64,000 nucleotides of DNA from Paracoccus chinensis (GCF_900102885.1 NZ_FNGE01000013.1:1-64000), one strand, 5' to 3'. Counted from the stretch's first letter, positions 43,202 through 51,369 are shown. The notes: generated from the sequence alone by a model not told the origin. Numbers and translations: made by a program.

Positions 43202-44169
43202 CACTCGGTCTCCTGCACGGCCTCGGCCAGCACCGCCGCCAGCGTGCGGCGCAGCAGCGGGATCTTGAAATCGTTGTGGCCCTGGCCGCGCGCGCCTTCC
43301 AGCACGGCCTCGGCCGCGCGGGCGAACAGCTCGGGCGAAGGGGCCTGGCCCGTCAGCATCCGCTCGGCCGCGGGCGCGCGCCAGGGCTTGTGGGCGACAT
43401 TGCCGAAGGCCAGCCGCACCCTGTCCATCCGGCCGGCGCGCATGGTCACGACGGCGGCGACGGATACCAGCGCGAAGGCATAGGACCGCCGGTCGCGCAC
43501 CTTGCGATAGATCTGCCGCCCGCCCAGTGGCGCGGGCAGGCGCACGGACAGGATCATCTCGCCCGGTTGCAGTTCGGTGTCGAGGTCGGGGCGGTCGCCC
43601 GGCAGGCGGTGAAAGTCGGTGGCCGCGATCTCGCGCCGGCCGCCGGGGCCCTCGACCTCGACCACCGCGTCCAGCGCGCTCAGCGCGACGGCCATGTCGC
43701 CGGGATAGGTGGCGATGCAGTGGTCCGACGCGCCAAGGATCGCGTGGATGCGGTTCACCCCGCCGATGGCCCCGCAGCCCGAGCCCGGCACGCGCTTGTT
43801 GCAGGGCGCGTCCACGTCATAGAAGTAATAGCACCGCGTCCGCTGCATCAGGTTGCCGCCAGTGGTGGCGCGGTTGCGAAGCTGGGGACTGGCGCCCGCG
43901 AGGATCGCGCGGGACAGAAGCGGCCAGTCCTGCCGAACCGCCGGATGGGCGGCGAGGTCCGAGTTCCGCACCAGCGCCCCGATCCGCAGCCCCTCGCCGT
44001 CGCGCTCGACCCCGTCCAGCCCGACGTGGTTGATGTCGATCAGCCGCGCAGGCGTCTCGACCTGCAGCTTCATCAGGTCCAGCAGGTTCGTGCCGCCCGC
44101 GATAATGCGCGCGTCGGTCCCGATCGCGTCGGCGGGCGTTGCCGCGCGGGCATAGTCGAAGGCCTTCAT
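43201..44169 (-). CDS. FAD-binding subunit of aldehyde oxidoreductase (PaoB-like, with Fe-S cysteines)
   Basis: 322 residues. FAD loop [15 protein letters not shown] near the start and [16 protein letters not shown] for pyrophosphate. Cys113, Cys123, Cys132 and Cys151 lie in an inserted loop ([29 protein letters not shown]) like the extra [4Fe-4S] cluster of PaoB and 4-hydroxybenzoyl-CoA reductase, absent from classical xanthine dehydrogenase. It overlaps paoA by four bases (ATGA) and runs directly into paoC (TGATG). Confidence 0.9.
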   Translation of the reverse strand: MKAFDYARAATPADAIGTDARIIAGGTNLLDLMKLQVETPARLIDINHVGLDGVERDGEGLRIGALVRNSDLAAHPAVRQDWPLLSRAILAGASPQLRNRATTGGNLMQRTRCYYFYDVDAPCNKRVPGSGCGAIGGVNRIHAILGASDHCIATYPGDMAVALSALDAVVEVEGPGGRREIAATDFHRLPGDRPDLDTELQPGEMILSVRLPAPLGGRQIYRKVRDRRSYAFALVSVAAVVTMRAGRMDRVRLAFGNVAHKPWRAPAAERMLTGQAPSPELFARAAEAVLEGARGQGHNDFKIPLLRRTLAAVLAEAVQETE

Positions 44170-44684
44170 GCCGCGCCCTCCGCCGCCTTGCCCGCCACTT
44201 CGCGGATCGCGTCCACGATGTTGGGATAACACGAGCAGCGGCAAAGGTTGCCCGACATGCGCTCGCGGATCTCGTCGTCGCTGAGGGCCGGGGACCCGAG
44301 GTCGCCCGTCACCTGGCTGGGCCAGCCCTGGCGCAGCTCCTCCAGCATGGCGGTGGCGGACATGATCTGGCCGGGCGTGCAATAGCCGCACTGGAAGCCG
44401 TCATGCCGGATGAAGGCCTGCTGCAGCGGCGCGAGGTCCCCGGGCGTGCCGATCCCCTCGATGGTGGTGATTTCGTCGCCCTCGTGCATGACCGCCAGCG
44501 TCAGGCAGGAATTGATCCGCCGCCCGTTCACGATCACCGTGCAGGCCCCGCACTGGCCGTGGTCGCAGCCCTTCTTGGTTCCCGTCAGGTCCAGCCGCTG
44601 CCGCAGCGCATCCAGAAGCGAGACCCTCGGGTCGTCGATTTCCAGGACATGGGGGGTCCCGTTGACGGTCAGGGTGACATCCAT
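44166..44684 (-). CDS. [2Fe-2S] subunit of aldehyde oxidoreductase (PaoA-like)
   Basis: 172 residues; ATG with GGAGAG upstream. Cluster 1: Cys40, Cys45, Cys48 and Cys60 ([15 protein letters not shown]). Cluster 2: Cys99, Cys102, Cys148 and Cys150 ([14 protein letters not shown]). A short insertion around residues 118-135 (GWPSQVTGD) is typical of PaoA-type subunits. Unlike E. coli PaoA, there is no Tat signal, so the complex should stay in the cytoplasm. First gene of the operon, divergent from xdhC. Confidence 0.92.
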   Translation of the reverse strand: MDVTLTVNGTPHVLEIDDPRVSLLDALRQRLDLTGTKKGCDHGQCGACTVIVNGRRINSCLTLAVMHEGDEITTIEGIGTPGDLAPLQQAFIRHDGFQCGYCTPGQIMSATAMLEELRQGWPSQVTGDLGSPALSDDEIRERMSGNLCRCSCYPNIVDAIREVAGKAAEGAA

Positions 44685-44716
44685 CCGTGGCTCTCCTTCG
44701 GCTGCGGGCGCGACAG

Positions 44717-44744
44717 GGAACAACCGTGGCGCGCCGCGTGTTCC
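44717..44744. promoter_or_regulatory. Symmetric element in the pao-xdhC divergent promoter region
   Basis: GGAACA (44717-44722) and TGTTCC (44739-44744) form an inverted repeat with a 16-base spacer. Because of the symmetry, each strand reads GGAAC-N17-TGTT, one base from the EcfG general-stress consensus GGAAC-N16/17-CGTT. It could be a bidirectional stress promoter or simply a regulator site. On the plus strand, transcription would begin right at the xdhC start codon. Confidence 0.4.
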
Positions 44745-44750
44745 GTGCCC

Positions 44751-45668
44751 ATGAACAAGATTGCCCCCCGCATGGCCGAGGCCCTGCCGATCGCCACGCC
44801 TGCCGGGGCCGACCCGATGGGCGATCCGCTGTCCGCGCTGGCCGGCGGCGGCGTGCTGGCCGTCATCACCGGGGTGGAAGGCCCGCATTACCGCAACCCC
44901 GGCACGATCATGGCCTTCCCGGCGACCGGCGGCAGCGTCGGCCAGCTCAGTTCCGGCTGCATCGAGGCCGACCTTGCGCTGCACGCCCGCGAGGTGGCGG
45001 CGCAAGGCCGCGTGCGGCGGCTGCGCTATGGCAAGGGCTCGCCCTTCCGCGACCTCGTGCTGCCCTGCGGGGGCGGGCTGGACGTGGCGCTGGTGCCGGT
45101 CGAGGATCCCGCGCCGGTGCGGCAGGCGCTGGCCGCGCGGACGGCACGGCGCGACAGCCTTCTGGGGATCGACCTCGACCGGGGAACGGTGGCGCTGGAC
45201 GGACCCGGCTTCGTGCTGCGCATCCTGCCGTCCACGCGCTTCCTGACCTGGGGGGCAGGGATCGAGGCGGTGACCTTTGCGGCGCTGGCCCATGCGGCGG
45301 GCTATCCCGCGGAACTCGCGACCCATGACGAGGCGACCGCCGCGACCGCCGCCGCGCAGGGCGTGGTGCTGCGCGCGGGCGGGCCGGGGGACGCCGACCC
45401 CTGGACGGCCGTGACGCTGTTCTACCACGATCACGACCGCGAACCGCCCGTTCTGGCCGAGGCGCTGGCCACCCCCGCCTTCTACGTGGGCGCGCAGGGC
45501 AGCCTGCGCAGCCACCGCGCCCGCGTCGAGGCGCTGCGCGGCATGGGCGTCCCCGAGGACGCCATCGCCCGCCTGCGTGGGCCCATCGGGCTGATCCCCT
45601 CGGCCCGCGACCCCCGCGTGCTGGCGGTGTCCGTGCTGGCCGAGATCCTGGCCGAGCGCGCGCAATGA
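44751..45668 (+). CDS. xdhC: XdhC/CoxI-family molybdenum-cofactor insertion chaperone
   Basis: 305 residues from the first ATG; the ribosome site is poor and an ATG at 44772 is possible. The N-terminal XdhC domain has VLAVITGVEGPHYRNPGTIM and SSGCIEADLALHAREV; the C-terminal Rossmann domain has the late AFYVGAQGSLRSHRARVEAL and LRGPIGLIPSARDPRVLA segments. XdhC proteins bind and sulfurate molybdenum cofactor and insert it in xanthine-oxidase-family enzymes. It is divergent from paoABC, which it presumably matures. Confidence 0.9.
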   Translation: MNKIAPRMAEALPIATPAGADPMGDPLSALAGGGVLAVITGVEGPHYRNPGTIMAFPATGGSVGQLSSGCIEADLALHAREVAAQGRVRRLRYGKGSPFRDLVLPCGGGLDVALVPVEDPAPVRQALAARTARRDSLLGIDLDRGTVALDGPGFVLRILPSTRFLTWGAGIEAVTFAALAHAAGYPAELATHDEATAATAAAQGVVLRAGGPGDADPWTAVTLFYHDHDREPPVLAEALATPAFYVGAQGSLRSHRARVEALRGMGVPEDAIARLRGPIGLIPSARDPRVLAVSVLAEILAERAQ

Positions 45669-46219
45669 CCGGGGGACCGACTGTCGGCGTGCTGCTGGCC
45701 GCGGGCCATTCCCGCCGCTGGGGGCCGGACAACAAGCTGCTGGCCCCCTGGAACGGGCAGGCGCTGGTGGTCCGCGCCGGGGCGCTGCTGGCCCGCGCAC
45801 CGGTGGACCTACGCGCGGTTGTCCTGCGCGACAAGCGGATCGCGGCGCTGCTGCCGGGACTGGAGCCGCTGGCGCCGGAGGACGAGGACCAGTCGGCCAG
45901 CCTGCGCGCGGCGGTGGCCTGGGCGCAGGGGCAGGGCGCCGCGCGGCTGCTGGTCCTACTGGGCGACATGCCCGCCCTGTCCGACGCCACGGTTGCCGCG
46001 CTGGTCGAGGGCTGCACCGCTGACCGCCCCTCGGCCGTCCTGCATCCGGACGGCCGCCCCGGCGCCCCCGCCTGCGTCCCGGCGTCCGCCTTTGCCGCGC
46101 TGTCGAAGCTGCGCGGCGATCAGGGCGCGGGCGTCCTTCTGGGGAATGCCGTGACGATCCCCGCCGCCCTGGCCGAGCTGGTGGACGTGGACCGGCCGCA
46201 GGACCTGTCGGCGGGCTGA
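45665..46219 (+). CDS. mocA: Molybdenum cofactor cytidylyltransferase (MocA-like NTP transferase)
   Basis: 184 residues overlapping xdhC by four bases. The nucleotide-binding start VGVLLAAGHSRRWGPDNKLL is the MobA/MocA signature with the lysine that contacts the NTP; LLGDMPALSD carries the metal-binding aspartate. MocA joins CMP to molybdopterin, the cofactor form used by PaoABC and other xanthine-oxidase-family enzymes in bacteria. Operon position supports MocA over MobA. Confidence 0.88.
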   Translation: MTGGPTVGVLLAAGHSRRWGPDNKLLAPWNGQALVVRAGALLARAPVDLRAVVLRDKRIAALLPGLEPLAPEDEDQSASLRAAVAWAQGQGAARLLVLLGDMPALSDATVAALVEGCTADRPSAVLHPDGRPGAPACVPASAFAALSKLRGDQGAGVLLGNAVTIPAALAELVDVDRPQDLSAG

Positions 46220-46228
46220 ACCGCGCGG

Positions 46229-46253
46229 GGAACATTCCGGGGCAGGGCGAGTT
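46229..46253 (+). promoter_or_regulatory. EcfG-like promoter upstream of the Gfo/Idh gene
   Basis: GGAAC (46229-46233), 16 bases, AGTT (46250-46253): one mismatch in the -10 from GGAAC-N16-CGTT. It starts nine bases after the mocA stop and 35 bases separate its end from the Gfo/Idh start, giving a sensible leader. Confidence 0.5.
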
Positions 46254-46287
46254 GCCTCTCGGTCCCTCAGCGGAAGTGGATCTCCCC

Positions 46288-47550
46288 ATGAACGACCTGC
46301 CTGATTTCTCGCGCCGCGGCTTCATGCGGACATCCGCCCTCGGCCTCGGGGCCGGGATGGGGCTGGGCCTCGGCGGGCTCGAGGCCATGGCCCAGACCGC
46401 CGGCCGCGCCATCGGCAGCGGCCAGACCCCGCCCGCCGATCCGCTGGAGCGGCAGGCCGCCGGGCGCCCCGAGCCCGAACTGGACGCGACCCCGCGCCCC
46501 TCGCCCCCGGAACGGCGCGTGGGCTGGGCCGTCTGCGGCCTGGGCCATTTCGCTCAGAACTACGCCATTCCCGCGATCGGGCGCTCGGCCGAGGCCAAGC
46601 TGACGGGGCTGATCTCGGGCAGCCGCGACAAGGCGCTGGCGGTGGCCGGGGCCTGGGGCGTGCCCGAGACATCCGTTTACGACTACGGGATGCAGGGGCT
46701 GGCCGACAACGACGCGGTGGACGTGGTCTATGTCATCACCCCCAACGCCATCCACGAGGAGAACGTGATCGCCGCGCTGGAAGCGGGCAAGCACGTCTTC
46801 TGCGAAAAGCCCTTCGCCCATAACTCGGCCTCGGCGCAGCGGATGATGGACGCGGCCCGGGCCGCCGACCGCAGGATCATGATCGCCTATCGCGCCCATT
46901 TCGAGCCGAACAACACCGCCCTGAAGGAGATGGTGCAGAAGGGCGAGCTGGGCGACATCTGGTATGCGACCTCGGACCACCACCGCCCGCTGGACCCTGC
47001 GGTCGAGCGCGACCAGTGGCGGATGGTGCGCGACCTCGCGGGCGGCGGCTCGCTGATGGACATCGGGATCTATTCGCTGAACGGCCTGATCTGGCTGCTG
47101 GACGAGGTCCCCGAGCGGCTGGTCGCCACCACCTTCTCGCCTGAAACCCCCGACGGCCGCTTCGGCGAGATCGAGGCCATCGGGCAGGTGCAGCTGGTCT
47201 TTCCCTCGGGGCGGCGGGCCAGCATCTCGTCGGGCTATGTCGCCAACAAGAAGCGGATCGACCTCTGGGGGTCAGAGGCCGTGGCCGTTCTGGACCCCGC
47301 GACCGAATATTTCGGCAACCGCCTGACGCTGAGCACCGCCGAGGGGGACGAGATGCCCACCCCCTCGAAACCCAGCGAGCAGCAGTTCACGGGCGAGATC
47401 GACCATTTCAGCCAGGCGGTCCGCGACGGGGTCCCCATCCTGACCCCGGCCGAGATGGGCTTGCGCGACATGCACCTGCTGGAAGCGATCTATGTCTCGG
47501 CCGAGCGGGGCGAATGGGTCGAGGTGAACCCCGACGGCACCCTGCGCTGA
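46288..47550 (+). CDS. Tat-exported Gfo/Idh/MocA-family NAD(P)-dependent oxidoreductase
   Basis: 420 residues. The N-terminus SRRGFMRTSALGLGAGMG is a twin-arginine leader, followed by a Pro-rich linker (to ~80). The Rossmann motif is VCGLGHFAQNYAIPAIG, with EKPFAHN for the conserved lysine and the GFO-type C-terminal domain (GGSLMDIGIYSLNG with a His-to-Tyr-like position at the active site). It resembles Zymomonas glucose-fructose oxidoreductase, which is also Tat-exported with tightly bound NADP and makes sorbitol for osmoprotection. Exact sugar unknown. Confidence 0.85.
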   Translation: MNDLPDFSRRGFMRTSALGLGAGMGLGLGGLEAMAQTAGRAIGSGQTPPADPLERQAAGRPEPELDATPRPSPPERRVGWAVCGLGHFAQNYAIPAIGRSAEAKLTGLISGSRDKALAVAGAWGVPETSVYDYGMQGLADNDAVDVVYVITPNAIHEENVIAALEAGKHVFCEKPFAHNSASAQRMMDAARAADRRIMIAYRAHFEPNNTALKEMVQKGELGDIWYATSDHHRPLDPAVERDQWRMVRDLAGGGSLMDIGIYSLNGLIWLLDEVPERLVATTFSPETPDGRFGEIEAIGQVQLVFPSGRRASISSGYVANKKRIDLWGSEAVAVLDPATEYFGNRLTLSTAEGDEMPTPSKPSEQQFTGEIDHFSQAVRDGVPILTPAEMGLRDMHLLEAIYVSAERGEWVEVNPDGTLR

Positions 47551-47562
47551 GCCGCTGCCCCG

Positions 47563-47588
47563 GGAACGGCAGGCGGGGGGCGGGGGTT
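47563..47588 (+). promoter_or_regulatory. EcfG-like promoter upstream of the BON-domain gene
   Basis: GGAAC (47563-47567), 17 bases, GGTT (47585-47588): one mismatch in the -10 from GGAAC-N17-CGTT. It begins 13 bases after the previous stop and ends 50 bases before the BON gene start. Confidence 0.5.
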
Positions 47589-47638
47589 GAAGAACAGGGG
47601 GATGCCCCTTCGCATCCCGCTTCTGGAGGAGGACGCAG

Positions 47639-48406
47639 ATGGCACAGGACCGCTATGACCGCGACGACTGGGGCCGGGGCGGCCGGGACCGGTCCCGCGA
47701 CTGGATGGACAGGGCAGGGGACGAGGTCCGGTCCTGGTCCGGCGACCGGGACGCGGAACGCCGCCGCCACATGGACGAGGCGCGCGGCTACGGCATGATG
47801 GGCTTTGAACAGCGCGACGCCCGCTCTCGCGGCGATGACCGCGGCCCCTATGGCGGCCGTTTCCCCGACGGGCCGGGCTATGATCCGGGCTACGGGCGCA
47901 ACTACGGCGCCCCCGATCCCGGCATGACGGGGCTGGGCATGGGTATGTCCAGCTATCCCCCGTCCTTCGGGATGGAGCACGAGCGGCGCAGCCAGGGCGG
48001 GGACGGCTGGCGCGGCGGCTCGGACGAGCGCGGGTTCTTCGAGCGCGCGGGCGACGAGATCGCGTCCTGGTTCGGCGACGAGGAGGCCAGCCGCCGGCGC
48101 GAGATGGACGCGGGCCATCGCGGCCGCGGCCCGCGCAACTACAGCCGCTCGGACGACCGCATCCGCGAGGACGTGAGCGAGCGGCTGACCGACGACCCCC
48201 AGCTGGATGCCACCGACATCGAGGTTTCGGTCAGCGGCGGCGAGATCACGCTGAGCGGCACGGTGGACAGCCGCTTCGCCAAGCGTCATGCCGAGGATCT
48301 GGCCGAAGGCTGCTCGGGCGTGCGGCACGTCCAGAACAACCTGCGCGTCACCGAGCGCCACCCCGACGCCGGCCGCATCGGCGGAAGCGGCCCCCTGCGG
48401 GAGTAA
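47639..48406 (+). CDS. BON-domain stress protein with long Gly/Arg/Asp-rich N-terminus (SWFGD repeats)
   Basis: 255 residues, ATG after GGAGGAGG. The first ~170 residues are disordered and charged, with two copies of a short motif: RAGDEVRSWSGDRDAERRR and RAGDEIASWFGDEEASRRR, each followed by MD. This SWFGD motif marks a group of stress-linked BON proteins. The C-terminal ~75 residues form the BON domain (DIEVSVSGGEITLSGTVDSR). BON domains bind phospholipid or proteins and are found in osmotically induced OsmY. There is no signal peptide, so cytoplasmic. Confidence 0.85.
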   Translation: MAQDRYDRDDWGRGGRDRSRDWMDRAGDEVRSWSGDRDAERRRHMDEARGYGMMGFEQRDARSRGDDRGPYGGRFPDGPGYDPGYGRNYGAPDPGMTGLGMGMSSYPPSFGMEHERRSQGGDGWRGGSDERGFFERAGDEIASWFGDEEASRRREMDAGHRGRGPRNYSRSDDRIREDVSERLTDDPQLDATDIEVSVSGGEITLSGTVDSRFAKRHAEDLAEGCSGVRHVQNNLRVTERHPDAGRIGGSGPLRE

Positions 48407-48417
48407 GCCCCGCCACC

Positions 48418-48447
48418 GGCCGCCGCCCCGCGCAAGGGGCGGCGGCC
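48418..48447 (+). terminator. Long GC hairpin after the BON gene
   Basis: GGCCGCCGCCCC (48418-48429) pairs perfectly with GGGGCGGCGGCC (48436-48447) around GCGCAA. The 12-base stem starts 12 bases after the BON stop codon. No T-run follows. Confidence 0.6.
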
Positions 48448-48557
48448 ATGGCCGATCCCCCGGGGACCGGCATCCGAGGGACACAGGCACGGGGCGCGCG
48501 CGCGCATCCGGACAGACCTGCTGTCGGCCTGACTGAACCCCTGACCCCCTGGGTGCC

Positions 48558-49859
48558 ATGGTCCCGCTGCTCGACCCCGATCCCTACATCCTTGTCCTGA
48601 CCGGCGTGGGCTTCCTGATCGCGCTGGTGGCCTGGCTGCCGCTGGCGCTGCGGCGGCTGCCGCTGTCGCTGCCCATCGTCTGCATCGCCCTGGGGGCGGC
48701 GGTCTTCTCGCTGCCCGGTGCGCGGCTGGTGCCCTCGCCGCTGGACCACCCCGAGTTCACCGAACGCTTCGCCGAGTTCGTCGTCATCATCGCGCTGATG
48801 GGGGCGGGGCTGAAGCTCGACCGCCCCTTCGGCTGGCGCCGGTGGGAGGTCAGCTGGCGGCTGATCCTGGTGACCCTCCCCCTCAGTATCGCGGCCATTA
48901 CCCTGCTGGCCGGGACATGGATGGGGCTGGCCTGGCCGGTCGCGCTGCTTCTGGCCGCCTCGCTGGCCCCGACCGACCCGGTGCTGGCCGCCGACGTGCA
49001 GGTCGGCCCGCCCCGGACCGGCGAGGAGGACGAGGTCCGCTTCGGCCTGACCTCGGAAGCGGGGATGAATGACGGCGCGGCCTTTCCCTTTGTCCACCTG
49101 GCCATCGCCCTGTCGCTGGCCGCCTCGACCGGAGAGCCCTGGGCCGCGAAATGGCTGACCTACAACGTCCTGTGGGAAATCGGCGCGGGCGTCGCGGGCG
49201 GCTGGCTGATCGGCCGCGCCTTCGGCTGGGTCACCTTCCGCATCCCGGCCGAGACCAAGCTGGCGCAGACCGGCGACGGGCTGATCGCGCTGTCGGCGAC
49301 CTTCGTGTCCTACGGCCTGACCGAGATCATCCATTCCTACGGCTTCCTGTCGGTCTTCGTGACCGCGCTGACCTTCCGCGCCGCCCACCGCAGCCACGAC
49401 TTCCACCGCGAGATGCATGACGTGACCGAGCAGGTCGAGCGGCTGGCGATGATGGTGCTGCTGCTGCTGTTCGGCGGCGCGCTGGCCAAGGGGCTGCTGT
49501 CGGGGCTCGCGCCGGGGGACGTGGCGGCGGCGCTGGTCATCCTGCTGGTGATCCGCCCCGCGACGGGCCTGCTGGGCCTTCTGGGGCTGCGGGCATCGGC
49601 CAGCGAGAAGCTGACCATCGCCTTCTTCGGCATCCGCGGCGTGGGCTCGATCTACTACCTGGCCTACGGGCTGAACCACATGGAGGCCGAGGGCGCCGAG
49701 CGGCTTTGGGCGATCGCGGGGCTGGTGATCCTGGTCTCGATCCTTCTGCACGGGCTGACGGTCACGCCGATCATGCGCCTGCTCGACCGCCGCCACGGCC
49801 GCGATCCCGATGCCGAGGACATCCCGCCCCCCGGCCTGCAGGGACCGGGCGCGGGCTGA
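48558..49859 (+). CDS. CPA1-family cation/proton antiporter
   Basis: 433 residues with about twelve membrane helices. The transport-site signature is SEAGMNDGAAFPFV, the Asn-Asp pair of CPA1 antiporters; LAASLAPTDPVLAADVQVG is the preceding conserved helix. The C-terminal cytoplasmic tail is very short. Such proteins exchange Na+ or K+ for H+ and help with pH and salt stress. It lies in the stress-type cluster but has its own 150-base upstream gap with no EcfG-like match. A weak hairpin (GCGGGGG/CCCCCGC, 49860-49884) follows the stop. Confidence 0.88.
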   Translation: MVPLLDPDPYILVLTGVGFLIALVAWLPLALRRLPLSLPIVCIALGAAVFSLPGARLVPSPLDHPEFTERFAEFVVIIALMGAGLKLDRPFGWRRWEVSWRLILVTLPLSIAAITLLAGTWMGLAWPVALLLAASLAPTDPVLAADVQVGPPRTGEEDEVRFGLTSEAGMNDGAAFPFVHLAIALSLAASTGEPWAAKWLTYNVLWEIGAGVAGGWLIGRAFGWVTFRIPAETKLAQTGDGLIALSATFVSYGLTEIIHSYGFLSVFVTALTFRAAHRSHDFHREMHDVTEQVERLAMMVLLLLFGGALAKGLLSGLAPGDVAAALVILLVIRPATGLLGLLGLRASASEKLTIAFFGIRGVGSIYYLAYGLNHMEAEGAERLWAIAGLVILVSILLHGLTVTPIMRLLDRRHGRDPDAEDIPPPGLQGPGAG

Positions 49860-49897
49860 GCGGGGGGACGCTTTCTGCCCCCGCCGGTCCTTTCGGG

Positions 49898-49922
49898 GGA
49901 ACATGGCGCGCGCCCGGCCGTT
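49898..49922 (+). promoter_or_regulatory. Perfect EcfG general-stress promoter
   Basis: GGAAC (49898-49902), 16 bases, CGTT (49919-49922) matches the consensus for the alphaproteobacterial extracytoplasmic general-stress sigma factor exactly. It ends 48 bases before the start of the first of three tiny hydrophilic-protein genes. This is the best promoter match I found in the window. Confidence 0.75.
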
Positions 49923-49970
49923 GATACCCTGAACCGCCGCCGTCGCGCGGCACCACGCAGGGGAAAGCTC

Positions 49971-50267
49971 ATGGCAAATGCAAGCAGCAAGAAGTTCGGC
50001 GCCGGGCAGCAGGACCAGGGCAAGGGCGACGGTTCGGGGGGCATGGCCCCGCTTGAGCCCGATGCCCCGCTGCCGACCGAGGTCCTGTCGAACCGCGACA
50101 CCTCGCGCCATTCGGACCAGCGCGGGCTCGATTCCCGTCACGTCCAGAGCGAGCAGGGCCACGACAGCGTGGCCAGCCACGCGCCGGGGCAGGGCGAAGC
50201 GGGCGACGTGGACCGCGAGAAGCTGGCCGACGAGCGTCCCGAAAGCCGCACGGAGCAGGGGCAATGA
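49971..50267 (+). CDS. Small disordered hydrophilic protein 1 (98 aa)
   Basis: ATG after AGGGGAAAG. Composition is dominated by Gly, Ser, Asp, Glu, Gln and His, with no hydrophobic core; segments such as ASSKKFGAGQQDQGKGDG and SQGHDS-like repeats (SEQGHDSVASH) recall hydrophilin or LEA-type desiccation proteins. No cysteines. First of three similar genes, overlapping the next by four bases (ATGA), and preceded by a perfect EcfG promoter. Likely a stress-induced protectant; not a recognised family. Confidence 0.7.
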   Translation: MANASSKKFGAGQQDQGKGDGSGGMAPLEPDAPLPTEVLSNRDTSRHSDQRGLDSRHVQSEQGHDSVASHAPGQGEAGDVDREKLADERPESRTEQGQ

Positions 50268-50464
50268 CCAGCAGCAAGCACCCGAAGACCGACAGCCCCT
50301 CGGACGCCGACCTGCGGCGCGATCCCGGCATCGGCAGCTCGAAGGGCGCGACCGGCTCGGACCCCGAGCTGGAGGGCGAGAACACCTTTGAAGGGGACGT
50401 GATGAACGACACCACCCCCGAAGGCGGCATCGACCCGAACCAGCGCGGCCGCGAGAACAAGTGA
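50264..50464 (+). CDS. Small disordered hydrophilic protein 2 (66 aa)
   Basis: Begins at the ATG overlapping the stop of the previous gene. Extremely polar (SSKHPKTDSPSDADLRRDPG, then EGENTFEGDVMNDTTPEGG), with no Trp, Tyr or Cys and no predicted fold. Translational coupling suggests a stoichiometric partner of protein 1. A perfect eight-base hairpin (CCGCGCCC at 50474-50481 with GGGCGCGG at 50488-50495) separates it from the third gene. Confidence 0.65.
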   Translation: MTSSKHPKTDSPSDADLRRDPGIGSSKGATGSDPELEGENTFEGDVMNDTTPEGGIDPNQRGRENK

Positions 50465-50520
50465 CACCCGGTCCCGCGCCCCTTTCCGGGCGCGGCGGCC
50501 CCTTGGGAAAGGAGACCCGC

Positions 50521-50781
50521 ATGAGCGGCGACAAGACCCACCAGCAGCAGCGCCAGATCATCGAAGGGCGCGTGGACACCAGCAACGCGGACAAGGACTT
50601 CGACCCGCGGCCCTACCTGAACGCCTCGAAAGAGGTGCGCGACCGGATCGTGGAAACCGACCTGCCTCGGAACCCGACGCCGCTGGCCAGCGACGACGGC
50701 AACCCGATGCTGCGCGGCGAGAACCAGGAAAGCCAGCACAACAAGCGCAGCGGCCAGCCCGAGGACCAGGACAACGGCTGA
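50521..50781 (+). CDS. Small disordered hydrophilic protein 3 (86 aa)
   Basis: ATG after AAAGGAGA. Again highly polar: GDKTHQQQRQIIEGRVDTS, NADKDFDPRPYLNASKEVRD, then NPMLRGENQESQHNKRSGQ. Slight helical propensity in the middle. It follows proteins 1 and 2 on the same strand and probably shares their promoter, with the intervening hairpin tuning its level. No recognised family. Confidence 0.68.
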   Translation: MSGDKTHQQQRQIIEGRVDTSNADKDFDPRPYLNASKEVRDRIVETDLPRNPTPLASDDGNPMLRGENQESQHNKRSGQPEDQDNG

Positions 50782-51369
50782 ACGCCCGCGCCGCGCCCTG
50801 GGGCGGCCCGCAGGGTGACGCCTCGGGGCGGCAGGAACGCCGACGTCCGGCGCGCGACCCTGACCGGATCACCGGGATTCGTGCCGAGCGATTCCCCTAT
50901 CCGGCAGGGGTGCAATGGCGCGAATTGGACCTGACTATTTTGGCAACTGTTTCGCCCGCTCGCCTCGGGCTATGTTGTCTTCAGTTAAAGAGTTCGCCGG
51001 TTCGGGCAGTTTTCAAAGTACCAACGAGGGACCGAACCATCCCTCGTTTATACCCCCAAATGCATTCCGGTCCGGGCGGCCTGCCACCCGCTGGCAGGCA
51101 AATTATTGCAGCGCATTCAGGCAGTTCGGCCTCGGTCGTCGGCTGATGGCGTTGATCCCGTGGCAGGGTTCCGCATGCGGAATGTTTCCAATGGAAATTA
51201 CCGACATCGGGTTTTCTGCCAGTAACTCTTCACCGCTTGCTTATGCCCTTGCCTGACAGGCAGGACACGTGCCTGCCGAAAGAATCCGGCTCCAAACTCA
51301 TCAGGCTTGAAGCCGGAACAGGACCCTCGCGGCGAAAGCGCCACGAGCGGTCCAAGGTTCAGGTCCCGC
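50782..51369. other. Low-GC intergenic region with several inverted repeats
   Basis: Nearly 590 bases between convergent genes, less GC-rich than the surroundings. It contains AACGAGGGA/TCCCTCGTT (51023-51048, nine-base arms, followed by TTTATA), GCCTGCCA/TGGCAGGC (51079-51099) and GGCAGG/CCTGCC (51259-51277). The first may end the plus-strand stress operon; the last lies where bioB transcription should stop. A 113-codon frame (50915-51256) has AGGGG before its ATG but codon use unlike the neighbours, so I do not call it. Confidence 0.5.

Noticed and set aside
48348..50594. A 748-codon minus-strand frame opposite the antiporter and small proteins
   Set aside because: Low-complexity product with HRQRDRR-type runs; the plus strand has recognisable families and ribosome sites.
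50915..51256. 113-codon frame with AGGGG before the ATG
   Set aside because: Third codon positions are far less GC-rich than in real genes here, no family is recognisable, and the frame runs through two hairpins.
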